Positions 43,201 to 56,484 of a DNA stretch of 64,000 nucleotides are shown here, piece by piece. Made by a program: the position numbers and the translations under genes. The stretch comes from Acholoe squamosa. Its lineage: Eukaryota > Annelida > Polychaeta > Phyllodocida > Polynoidae. How positions within the stretch are numbered: position 1 is the first letter of the stretch; every line of letters starts with the position of its first letter. The notes under the pieces were generated by a model. It searched no databases and had not been told where the DNA came from. It saw only the letters and a list, made by a program, of their open reading frames with translations. Location of the stretch: positions 75,464,002 through 75,528,001 of the forward strand of contig OX439039.1 of assembly GCA_949317995.1 (NCBI GenBank). The letters are read 5' to 3'.

Positions 43201-46200
43201 AATGAGGAGGAGCACTGAAACCCTAGAAGAAAGACTCACATACTTCAGAGGAAGCTATGGGGTACCTGTGTGCATTAATAACGTTTTTTTGCGTTCGAAG
43301 CGAGAATTAGAAGTCTGTGAATTGGCTGTTGTCAATATATAAGAAATAATCTGACGGTCACTAAATAGATTACCCAGGGTAGTCACATTTACGACCCAGC
43401 GATTTGAAGTCTTTTTCAGCATCAGGTTTTCAGTGAAGCTTTCAAGTTGAGAGACACAGATACATAATAGGTATAGCTGGGAACAAGGTCTTGGATGGAG
43501 GTCTATGGCAAGATTTCAAGATTCCTCTTATAAATAAGCTTCATATTTATTGGCAGAGGTGCGCAGGTATTTGTCAAAACAGACTGATTCGTCATTAGCC
43601 AGCGGTATCTCAAGAAGTGTTGGTAGAATGAGATGTGGCCCTACTTTACCTGAGTGATTGCATTCTTTGTTGATCATCAACACTAAATAGCTCCACTAAG
43701 GTATCTTGTACGTTATGAACGATATATGGCACACTGATAAAATAACAATTGTCAGGAGAAATGGTGCTCTGGACCAGAAATAAAAGCCACAAAATAAACT
43801 TGTTATTTGAATCCTGTTATTGAACCAGCATCAGTGCACTTGATTAGGCCAAGGATTCTAATCGAGTGGGATGGGCACTCCCCAGCCAAAATTAATTATT
43901 TGCTTCCATCTGGTCTGCTACACCCAAGTATATCACTAATTTATACCCACACGAGACAGTTTATGGTCATAATGAATAGCAGGACATGTCCTAGTATTTC
44001 CCCGATTTACGTCATTTACCATAAAAACCCGCGTATAAGCCACATCCTGAGTTTACGGATAAGCTATCCGCCACACCTTGGGTCTGAAAAGGTTATTATT
44101 TCCCATATAGTCCATTATAAGTAACACCTTGCATATAAGCCGCATTTTGATTGCAGGGAAATCCAATAAGAGACACCACGAGCCTGAAATGGTCTATAAC
44201 CTGCAGCTTATACGTGGGGGTTTACGGTACCCGTGAGTCTTCCCATACCACCAGCCGCCATTTCATCACATCTACTCTGCCTAATCTATTTTACATGCAT
44301 TCTCATTACATCAGTGTGTATATACAGGGGGCCTATATATGATGTCCATGAATATTGGCTGTTATTGAAAGATTCATGTAATCCCTTTTATGTGTATTGA
44401 CTCATATGAGGAGATATGAGTCACTGGTCCTCGGGCTAGGAATCAAAGTATAAATTAAAAAAAAAAAAACAAAAAAAAAAAACACAAGATAACTCAGAAA
44501 TAAGCATAATTAATAATGCCATTTCATAGAGAAGATACGGCCATTTTATCTTTCTGTGAGGTAAAGATAATCATAATTCCTTGAGATAATGCACTCTGTT
44601 TCTTCTTCTCTTTTATTTTTTATATAAAAAGGGAATTGATAAATTAATGTAATGAATAAAAAAAAAAGATATGAAAAGTAGCAAGAACTACCTATAATGT
44701 CACAAATATGCAGTGCCACTACCTATTACTAGTACATTGACGAATTGGTGAAATCTAGAATGAGATTTCTGCTATCGGGATCCCATAGTTGACACGGCAG
44801 TCTCATGACCGAAAGTGTAGCGAGCTTATGGGATTTATACTTCCGGGGTCTCCTAGGGTGAAGTCCGTAAGAAACCTGGCGGATTGATCGCATGCCTAGC
44901 GTCTGTGGTGATAAGGCCCATCACGAGACGCAGGGGGAGGTGCGTAGGAAGACACGAAACACTAGCTTCTCTCACGTTGTATCCTTTTTTCCTCTCTCAA
45001 AGTTGGCACACTCTGCAATGCTGATGATGGACAATCAGATAGGGAAGATTCCATCTTTCAAAATTGTAAGTCGATCGTTAAAGAATCATTGAAAAAAAGA
45101 CTACTATTCCCTACCCGTATCTGTCTTTGCGGTTCTGCCAAATGAATTGATTCCATCATATTAATGTCATAAGTATCTGGAGCTTGGAGAAGAATGTAAT
45201 ATAAGCTTGTGGATGAACTTGAACTTGGAGAAGAATATTTAGGACCGTGTGATAGAGAGTGAAAATGTAAGAAAAATAGTCCTTGAGGCAGAGACAGAAG
45301 GGGCTTGTACCTATCCTCCAGAGAGCAGAGGATGTACTGGAGGGGTTCATTGAGTAGATTCCTTCACGGACCCCTGCTTGAAACGGCTTTAAACCCTTCA
45401 ACTCCGGCCATTACGGTAATCCCTTTTAAATTTTGCATGGTTCAGGACAAAAGTACATGGGTCGGCAATTCCTTTTTCCTTTATGCATGTTTAGTGCAAT
45501 ATGGGAAAGTCCCTAAAAGCATTTAGCCTATACATAAGTATAAGTTAATGTGTTGATTCGAAGTACCGGTAATAATAATAGATATATCGTTATATTAATA
45601 GAGTACAGTATAACAATAAATATGGAATAATTAAGAAGACATTGGGTTTGGTGAGAATTGACTTTGTCAATATCAATCCTATACATGCCTTTATTAAATA
45701 GACAATAATTTACAATATAATAACATCGGATATAGAAATAACAATATAATACAATATAATATTAATATACACAAATAACAATAATATCACAGTAAGTTTA
45801 AAACTTTTGCACCACCTAGCGCGGTGTATGCTGTCCGAGTATATGAAGCCAATTGACCGTTAGTTCAACTGCTGGAGCTTATATACTGGAGGAAATGTTA
45901 TGTGTGACGTCATAAGAAAATCATGCGCCCCATACAAAGTAGTACCAACCTATCACTCATTAATTATATATATATATACCTGGGAGTATATAGTCCCATT
46001 CTGCTAGGTATTTCTCAACCGCTACAATCTGAGCCTCCCCACTACATATTGCCTACCCCCTACGATTCAGTCGATTCAGTCCATTCGTAGGGAGGTGGAG
46101 TCAGCGACCCAGTATTACCTACAATTGCCTATACTAATGCATGCCTTTACCCTCTATATATACATCAGTCGTAGTGGTTGACCCTGTATTCTCAAGAATT

Positions 46201-49200
46201 CCCTTACGATCCTAGTCAGGTTGGTACGATTTGGGAGTGCCCTAAACTTAGCGTTTGAGAAATGACTTCCTGAACACTCCTGGAGTATCAATCTCTAAAA
46301 GGACATTCATTAAATTGGTGATTAGCGTGATTGAAAAATGAAAGGATATCTATTAATTAAGTATACATTCACCCAAAAAAGTCAATTCTATCTATGGTCG
46401 TCTTCCATTGCTAAGGTCCTGCGGTTTTATGAATCGCCCTTGAGATAACACAGAGGGTAAACTAAACAACCCCATATCTGTGCCTTTAGCACATCTTGTT
46501 TTACATCAAACAGAATATCCAAATGAGTTATTTCTTATCCAACTCCTCTTTGCCCATTACACTACAGTTGGAATGACTGATGACTCTGAGGTTGTGAAGT
46601 GTAAGTCCTCAGAGACAGATTACACTGTCTTCATGGATAATTCTCACTACCAGCTCCTCATTAAGACATCCTAAGAAAAGGTCAATATCTGATGCATCAT
46701 GAACATACAGCAAAAAATGATTTTCCTAAAATCTGAAATTATCCAATGTCATAAATGACTACTTCTAAGATATTTGATTTTCTTGAACCTAGTCATCCCC
46801 CCACGTGAGCTTGTTGTCTCATTTTCTTGAAGTAATGAAAACATTGCTTTGCAGTGGTGTAACCTTGCATGCTACAGGGGTTTTACAAGATGAACCTATT
46901 TGACTCCATGTTCACCCATGTCATGAATGACTTTGGCTGTCTGCTTGCTACATTGCCACTGGTCATGGACTATTTGCACACTGATGAATTGGACACCAGT
47001 GTTGTGGGAGGCATTTGGATCCCCTTCCCTCCCAGATCCCTCATGGCTTATTGGCTTCTTTTGGTACATTGTATCTGATATGAGCAGGTGCATCCTGTTC
47101 AGAAGGAGAATTTACCATACACGAAATAACTTGGCATAATATTTATGGGATGGTATGCCATAATCAATTTGGTATAATGTAAGTGTTATGTCTGGTTTTG
47201 TTCACAAGCTCTTGATTGTTCATGTGGACAATCTTTTTAGAAGGTAAATTCTAGAAAACGTGCCATAGGTTGATACGGTGGACACTTTCTAAACTGTGAA
47301 CACAAAAGGGGAAGAGGGCAGAAATTATCAACCACTGTATCTTTAATGCATATGATCCTTTCTAGCTCATTAGGCCATATATGCATAAAAGATACAGTGG
47401 TTGATAATTTGATTATTTCCTTATATATACCAATCCACCCAAATGATTATGTATGATATATGTAATTGAATTTGGAAGTTCCTATCTTTAGTGGCCTACC
47501 TTGGAATAAAAATCAATCATCCTTGGGGTACAGTACTGAACTCAGAAGTGTCTCTTACCTGTGTATCAAGAGAAGATAGTCACAGATTTTATGTGCACCA
47601 ACATTATTATGAAAGTAATAAGTGCATTCCAAATCATCTGTGGCTATTACATCTGCTAGCAATTTCTCAAATGCTATGATCCTACCCCTCTCCTTCAGAT
47701 TTCAACCACCCCTACGATCCAGTCCAATCGTAGTGATTGACCCTGGGTGATCATGTATTACTTACGATTGCCTATTCAGGTACATGCTTTTTCCCTCTAT
47801 ATCTGTACCACTCATAGTGATTGACCCTGTGTACCTAAGAATTCCCTTACGATCATGGCAAGGTCGGAACGATTTCAGGGGGCTGTAATCTTTGGGTTTG
47901 AGAAATGACTTCCTGGCCAGGAAGTCATTTCTCAAACACTAAGTTTTGGGTACCCCCAAATCATACCACCACCACCTGGTTCGGAAGGGGGTTCTTGGGT
48001 AGACAGGATCAAACACTACAATTGCTGCAGATATAGAGAGAAAAGGCCATGCATCAGGAAGTCATTTCTCAGACACTAAGTTTTGGGCACCCTGAAATTG
48101 TACTGACCTGGCCAGGATCGGAAGGGAATTCTTCATTGTACAGGGTCAATCACTACGATTACAGCAGATACAGAGGGAAATGGCATGCTCCTGAATAGGC
48201 AATCGTAGGTAATACATGATCACCAAGGGTCAATCACTATGATTGGACTGGATCGTAGGGGTGGTTGAAATCAGAGGGAGAGGGGTAGGATCGTAGTGTT
48301 TGACAAATGGCTAGCTGAAAAGCCAATCGTAGGCAATTAGTGCTCACCCACTGCCCCTCACTACGAATGCACTGGATTGTAAGGGGTGGGAAATTCGTAG
48401 TGGGCAGTCTCAATTCGTAGCATTTGAGAAATACCTAGCAGGCCTCTAAAGCTCCCTTTCGTAAGCCTATGAAAGGCTGTTTCTAAATCTTTGAAGTCAT
48501 TTCTGTCAGAGGTGAACTTCACTCACCTTTGTCTCCTGTGTTCACAAAAGCTGCTTCCAATGGTACCTGTTCCAGAAGTGGCCAATAAGTGGTAATCATA
48601 CCTCTAAAGTAACTTCTTTCACTAACCTTGTTTAGGTACATGTAGGTACCTGGAGCGTGTTGTTCCTATGGTAAAAAGAGCTGTGAGTATGTGCCCTCTT
48701 CTCTAAACAAGTCGTGCACTGCTTCACCATTCAACTTGCACTTACCACATTAGTCTGAAAAGTCACATGCCTTGTTTAAAATAGAGAGAGCTGCACTACC
48801 AGGTACCCACTCATGTCACACACTCTATAGTTTATTATGCTGACTGACTTCTCCCAACTAGGTACCTACTCAAATGCCTCTCTTTTAGCATCATACTTGA
48901 ATGACAATTTGTGAGCAACAAAAGGGACAAGTTATAGCTACATAAAAAGAAAGGACTAGAAATGAGGGCATTTTTAGCCAGCTCTTCCTTTAACCCATTA
49001 AGGCCTGATGTTGAGAATACTCAACATCTATGTAGGGGCGGATGTTGAGTCTTTTTAACACCATGTAGGGGCTGATGTTAAGTATAATCGACATAGATAT
49101 ATTATATGGCAGCCATGTTTGGAAATTTGAGATAGACTTAAGTGTTTTGCTATTTTTGGTATGATGATGCTTATTACCTTTTTTGGGGCTGAGGAATTCG

Positions 49201-51054
49201 AATCTGAGAAGTTTACAGTGATGGAGACATTGTACAATGGTTGAAAATGATATCAAAGTCATGGACAGTGTATTATACCTTGCACCCTCCCGCCCCCTGG
49301 TAAATGTACTGCTCAAAATTCAGTCCCCTAGCCTTCCAAAATACTCTCATAGCCAGCCCTTAATGGGTTAACTATAGGAGCAACACCCTCCTGGGTGTGT
49401 TGGGTTATAAAGGGACTACCATGCAGAAGCATCTATTTTAGGAAGGCACTCAGGGGTGACCGAGCAAGGCAGCACTTTGACCAATTTTCACAACACAGTC
49501 TGATTCGTAATGGAAAACCTCTGCAGAGCTGGAGGTTTTGCTATAAAACCTCCAAGGAGGTTTTCTGACTTATACTCCATCCATTGAAGTTTATGTAATA
49601 GTAAAACCATAAATATAAGCATCTTTGACATAAACTGTAGATGCCTAGAAGAGGATTTGAATCTTCTACACTGGCTGTGATACAAAGCTATGATAAATAT
49701 ATGGTGTTCCAGTCTACAATCACCAGCAGTCACAATAGTATAATGGTTAGCATGTCTCTCTTTGAAGCACAGAATGTGGGTTCAAGGCTGCATGGGGAAA
49801 GTGTTTTTAACTTACAAATACAAGGTAAAAGCAGTCTTTGTAAAAGGCCCCCCTGAAGCCCCCTTTATCATTTTGGCAATTAGAGGATGTTCATTATAAT
49901 ACATTATTTTTAGAATTTGTTGCGATAGCATCCATCTTTTTTGGGTAAGGTTCATTTGCAATGACTGACTGAATAGATATGATTCATAAGAAAAACATGG
50001 ATATGTTACACAGGTAAATGTCTGTAACCCTTTTGTTTTGCCATATGTATTTCTGTTGTTGTTGTACAGATAAGATCAGCCATGATTTTTCTCTTTACCC
50101 CTATGGTAAAACCAGGAGGCACCTTTAAGGCTTTCACTGCCTGCTGGCACTGCTGAATTGGGTAAAGCCAAACAATAGTAGCAACACAGAAATACCATCT
50201 GTGCCTCTTGTATAAGCCTATTTGTGAATCTGAGCTATACAATGAAGTGTTACTTTATGGCTTTGTGCTATTGCCACCATAATGTTTTTTTTTATTGCAT
50301 CCTACTAGTCAATAGAGAGGTTAGGATAGCTATGTGTACGGCTACGCCTACGTGTAACGTCATAGGTCAGGTGGGGGGGGATCCCAAGCTAAAAGGTATA
50401 TACAACCTGTAGGCTTGACGTTTTGGACCTGTAGACCCCAATCTACATGTAATGCAGCTATGTGTAGGAAAATGGCTTTGTATGCAGTATACATGTATAT
50501 ATAACCTAATATAATTATACCCTTTTAATTGAAAGGTCTTTAGGTACCTACAATGCATGAAAGTTGTCTGTAGGATAAATATAGCAGAATGTAATTAGCC
50601 CTTATTGACAACTCATTGCACACTCACCTGGAACCATGTATTACAACACTCACATGTCTAACATATGTAGGGTCAATCTTAAACACATTACTTGTACATG
50701 GACTGCTACATGTACTTGTAGTCCTTGGCGTTATTTGTAGATATCCACCCAGCCCAAAATAGGAATATAGAGGGGTGACATTTGCTTGCTTTAAAGATAC
50801 CTTTCCAGCCTATTGAATAATAAATGTGTTTATACAAGCAGTTGTATGTAGAGATCCCTGGGCGCAGACTCTTGGAATCACCCAGTAAATCCACTCCACT
50901 CAGCTGAAGTGAAGCTCCCCACTCATTTTTACAGCATAAAATCGCCTACTCCCACAAAAAGCGATCATTAAAGGATGTGACTCACTCAAGAGGACAGCGT
51001 TCCTAAATGTTAGGAGAAATTTGTTACTGCTTGCGAAAATCATTTTTAAGATTA

Positions 51055-51094
<40 letters not shown>

Positions 51095-54000
51095 TACATG
51101 CCTGAAGAGATTATATATATATATATATATAGTAGCGTTTTTATCGGAGTCAACTATTGCAATGCAGAAGTACCACACAACTCAGCTTCTTTTATTAATG
51201 ACACTTTATTTCCTGGCATCCTCTGCCACACCAGCTAAGTATCTCTGTGTAAATCCTAGCCTAAGGAGGGGAAGCCCGAAGATGTAGACACCAGCACCCG
51301 TAAATCCAAACTGAACTAATGGTGTCGATCCCCTCCTATTTATACGCTTCCTGTTTCTCCAACGCTGGCGTCTCCAACAGAGACCCAGCGTCGGAGGAAC
51401 CCTCCCCCGAACGCAAGGTAAATAGAACGTTTTGGTGTGACTCCGAGGTCGGCGGCTCCTCCGCCCCCGCACCAGGACGGTTTCGGCATCGCCACCGACC
51501 CCTCGGTCTACACCTAAATACATATATGTGGATCAACACGTAAAAGGTATGCCCACGCACCCCCTCACGGGCATACCTTTTACGGTGTTGATCCACATAT
51601 GGTAATAACAGAACATTTGACGTGACTCCGGGGCCGGTGGTTCCTCTGCCTCCACAACAGGACAGCTCCATCACCACCACCGACCCCTCGGTCTACGCCA
51701 CTATATATATATATATTTATATATAAATAAATATATATATATAAGTTAATGTGTTGATCGAGTGTACCAGTAATAATAATAATGAAACATTATAATAATA
51801 CAACAATTAATATGGAATAAATAAGAAGACATTGGGTTTGGTGAGAATTGACTTTGTCAATATCAATCCTATACATGCCTTTATTATTAAGACAATAAAT
51901 TCATGTATACAATAAATGACAATATATACATATAATCACAATATCACAGTACAATATAATAACAATATACATAAATACAATAAGATAATTAAGGTTTAAA
52001 ATTTCCGGCACCACCCAGCGTGGTGTATGCTGTTCGAGTATATGAAGCCAATTGACCGTTAGTTCAACTGCTGGAGCTTATATACTGGAGGAATTGTTAT
52101 GTGTGACGTCATAGAAAATCATGTGCCCTGGATAAAGTGGTACCAACGTATCACTCATTAATTATATATATATATACCTGGGGGTATATAGTCCCATAAG
52201 TTAATGTGTTGATCGAGTGTACCGGTAATAATAATGAAACATTATAATAATACAACAATTAATATGGAATAAATAAAAAGACATTGGGTTTGGTGAGAAT
52301 TGACTTTGTCAATATCAATCCTATACATGCCAACAACCGCCAAACATAATGTAAAACATTCCACATTAAATCATTACATCCAAAGCCAGCAAGCTGTCCT
52401 TAGACTCATGTCAGTATTATAAATAACATTAGATTTCCAATTGGCTCGCCTCATAATATCCTGAACACTCAGACCAGCATTTTTTAACAGAGTTGCACCA
52501 CCATGCCTAAGAGAATGAGTCAAAACTCCATTGGACAAACCACACTGAAAAGCAATAGCTTTTAACTTGGTATTACATAGTTATATTGCAATGGTCTAGA
52601 GTGGATGGAAAATAGAAACATATTGTACCTACAGGCTTTTAAACACTTCTTAATATATCTAGCCGGACATAAGTCAGAACTATCATCTCTTTTAAGATAC
52701 ACAACATAGGAGGACTTGCCAAACTGGTCAGTTTTAGACGAAATAACTTTAATCTCTATACAATCAGAAGAAACCTTAACATTCTTCTTTAAAAAATTAT
52801 GAGGTGAATGTACTACGTGTGCTATCTTGAACACAACTCAGTAACATAACAGTATGGCAGACCAAAATACCACATCTTCCATAGAATCCAAATTAAGTCT
52901 AGATTTAATTTGAACCATATTGCTAGGACTCAGAGGGTAGGTTGTACTACCAGACCTCTTACACATCCTCGCTATACCGTCAAGGGTTTTCTACACCACA
53001 AAATTACTACTATAATTAGTGTAACCTTTTAATTTCTGGTAATACCACACAGCAGACAAATAATTCCTGACTGAAATAGGTTTCATAAAATCAGACAAGT
53101 ATACACAATATAAAGAAGCTTGAGAAGGAGTACAAGGAAGGGGGGTAAAATTAAATCTTTTACAAACTTTTTTGTACCTACTAAACTGCTGCCTTTGAGT
53201 CTTACGAGTGGACTCAGCTACACCCCCATACAAGAATTTTCTCCTTCTCCTCTCCAACTTCTTGAGGTCTGCAATCATAACAACACATGCTATATTCATT
53301 CAAAACTTTTTTGCATTTCTTTGGGATACCCCTATAATTTATCCTAGACAAATGGTCAGCTAAAATGTTGTCCTCTGACCTAATATATGTAGAATATATC
53401 TCAATATTATGAATGAAACATAACCAGAAAATTTCATGTAACCATCCCATGCACAATTTGTTCTTGGATCTACCGGTATTTAACATAGCCAAGACTTGCA
53501 TGTTGTCTGTGATACAATGGACTCTAGTGTTACTAAACTCTTTCAACCAGCGCTTCAGACCCACCATAACAGGATAGAGTTCATATACATTAATATACCT
53601 GTGGTGAATCTTGAGATTATCCAACTAAGGCGCAGGAGTAAAATGACCACCGCAAACTAGCATAGGGTTTGTATCATTCCAAGTACCATAGAGGTAATCC
53701 TTACTGAACCAAGCCCCAAAGCCTTGTGTAGAAGAATCCGAATAAATCGGGGTACATTCATTATCATTTAATATGATATTCCTACAATTGAAAACTCCAC
53801 AAAAATCCTTCCACCACATCAAGTCCTTCTGGGTTTCCTTGTCTAGTCTAATAACACCTCCAGTTTTAGCCCTGGCACAGAGATCAAACAATCTTCCGCT
53901 GAAGGTCCTACCACCACGTACTACTTGTGAACAGAAAGACATTAAACGACCAATTTTTTGGAGAGTCTTCTTAGATACAAACTTCTTTCCTAAGCATTCA

Positions 54001-56363
54001 TTTAGTGCCAGACTCATTTTATCTAATTTCTTTTAGGGTAGACACAACTCCATACTAGTGGAATCAATGGTTATACCCAGGAATACACATATCTGACTAG
54101 GTTCAGTTACCTTTTCCATTGACACAATGAAACACATGTACTCCATACATTCAATAAGGATATTCCTCTTATGTAAACACTCCTCCTCAGTTTTAGCAAT
54201 AACAATAAAATAGTCTAAATAATTAACCATCCTATCAACACCATAGAACTTAGCTACCACAGTTAAAAAATCAGATATTCTATTGAAGATATACGGGGCA
54301 CATTTCAGACCAAAGGTTAAGCGGTTGCTCTCAAAAAATTCTTCTCCATTACCAAAATCCCATCTGAGACCCTGGTAACCTATATGTGGACCATACATAT
54401 TGATACTTCTATAGGCAGATTTTAAATCAACCACGCTCATATAGTCATTCTTATCCAACTGACATGTTACCGTATTTATAGAGTTATAAGAGAAACTTTT
54501 TGATGTAGTTCCCATATAATTGTTAATAGAGATATCTACTGGCATGCTACAATCCGTGATAGGTCTTAATTTACCATAAGACTTTTCTACACCACCTAGA
54601 GAGTGAATACACTTAGGTTTATAGGCTGTCTTTGTGACCAAGCCCTGGGACAACTCGTCCTTGATAATATCACACATTTCGCTATAAAATCTACCTTCTA
54701 CAATAGACATAATTTTTACAGTCATATGCTGTATCACAACCCCGGTCCACTATTTTGAACCCCTCAGTAAAACCACACCATAGAAAATCTGAATCTATCT
54801 GGTTAATACTAATAACATCTGACTGTCTCAGAAAACTAGCTAGTCTGCAAGGTAAAATTTGAGCTTTTCGACCATAAATAAAATGCTCACACCTGCAAAT
54901 ACCATTGACACAACTATCATAAACCCTGATGCTGGGTCTATTAACACACTCCACTGTCAACAGTGGTTCAACCTCGCCCTGTACTGGGCCACTATGGGTT
55001 ATAAAAAGATTCTTGTCATCCACACAAGACTCATTAACATCATTTTTATTATTTTCACCCGAAATGATAGGAACGGGGGGCTCAGGAGGATCTACCGCAT
55101 GTACTATATTAAAATCAGGCACCAATACATCAGACTCTAACGTAGGCCCCTGCCTAAGAACAAAATCCTAATCCCTCTTATTCTTCTGGCACTTATCCTT
55201 GCCATGGTTAGACATGCCACACACATCACAGGCATGTCGATATCTACATGGGTCCTCCTTACACCCCTCTGCCCTGTTAAACGCATAGCAAGTAAGTTTG
55301 GATTGTTTGGATTTGAAATCTTTAGGTTTGACTACACCGGCCTTCTGGGCCTGAACCGTCCCATCATAGGATAAATGCCTAAGAATATCTTCACTCCTTA
55401 CATCACTGAATGACTCTACACCATCAGAATTTGCCCTTTTTTTTACAGATGAATCGTAAGCCACCAAGGCTTTGAGAGTATATATCTTAGTAGAGGATTT
55501 TTCCACAAACACCTCTATGTGCTTCACTACCGCGAACACATCCTCCCCCTCTTCTATCAATTGCTATCAAGTTTCTCTCCGTTTTTAAGAAAATTCTTTT
55601 GATAGAACATACCTCTAGCTCTATGTGCATAATGACGACCATTTCTAGAGGAGATTGAACCTGTAGGTGTTGAGGAATTTGATGAAATGCTACGGTAAGA
55701 CGAAGACCGGCTCGTGGATCCAAGATGGCGCCGCGTTTTCCTGTCGCTATGGAGTCCGCGGTAGTCAGGTGACCATTGTCGGCCACGCCCCCGTTGCATG
55801 GTTACTGCGTCACTAGAAGAATATTAACAAACATCTCCACGTGCACGATCCATCCTAGGCTCGCCACCCGTTGCTGTAGTAGTTGTACGATTTAGCGCCT
55901 GCCCCTCCAATAGGAACTTGATATCAGCCAACTGCTGTTCCATACGAGCAGTACGATCCTCCAACTCTCCAATCGTCTGGTCAACGGCTGAATCCAATGT
56001 TACCCCTGTAGCATTCGTGGAAGATAGCTCCTGGCCACGCCCATTGGATCTCACACCGCTCGAATTCCTCGAATTGGCTATATTTCTAGTTTTTTTGGGA
56101 GATTTCTTGGTCTTAGATCTTGGCCCGCCACCCGAAACTCCTTTCCTACCCATAATGTCAGGGTATGTACGGTATTAACTCGACTAAACTGAAAAATCAG
56201 TTTAAAATTTCCGGCACCACCCAGCGTGGTGTATGCTGTTCCAGTATATGAAGCCAATTGACCGTTAGTTCAACTGCTGGAGCTTATATACTGGAGGAAA
56301 TGTTATGTGTGACGTCATAGAAAATCATGTGCCCTGGATAAAGTAGTACCAACGTATCACTCA

Positions 56364-56399
<36 letters not shown>

Positions 56400-56418
56400 G
56401 GATATATAGTCCCATATA

Positions 56419-56484
<66 letters not shown>

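Larger units (their letters stand above)
51741..56414 (-). mobile_element. Ngaro/DIRS-order tyrosine-recombinase retrotransposon, decayed
   Basis: Fossil in AMT intron 1. In element order (- strand): A1 repeat 56414-56201; a gag-like region about 56.15-55.17 kb with a coiled-coil stretch and a Cys/His-rich zinc-finger cluster; reverse transcriptase about 54.75-54.03 kb ([29 protein letters not shown]); an RNase H region about 54.0-53.2 kb; tyrosine recombinase about 53.3-52.39 kb, with the family's HSLRHGGAT signature near 52.5 kb; then B1 52331-52197, A2 52196-51995 and B2 51879-51741. Split direct repeats of the form A1-body-B1-A2-B2 are diagnostic of Ngaro-like elements, which lack integrase and aspartic protease. 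The coding region is broken, with at least six interruptions; the repeats remain very similar, suggesting moderate age. Confidence 0.85.

Noticed and set aside
47896-48441. Direct and inverted short repeats considered as a CRISPR-like array
   Set aside because: The units are about 270 bp, partly inverted and palindromic, and the genome is an animal's; they form a foldback element.
51206-51680. Arg-rich - strand frames over 100 codons
   Set aside because: They come from GC-rich LTR-like repeats, not from a conserved protein.
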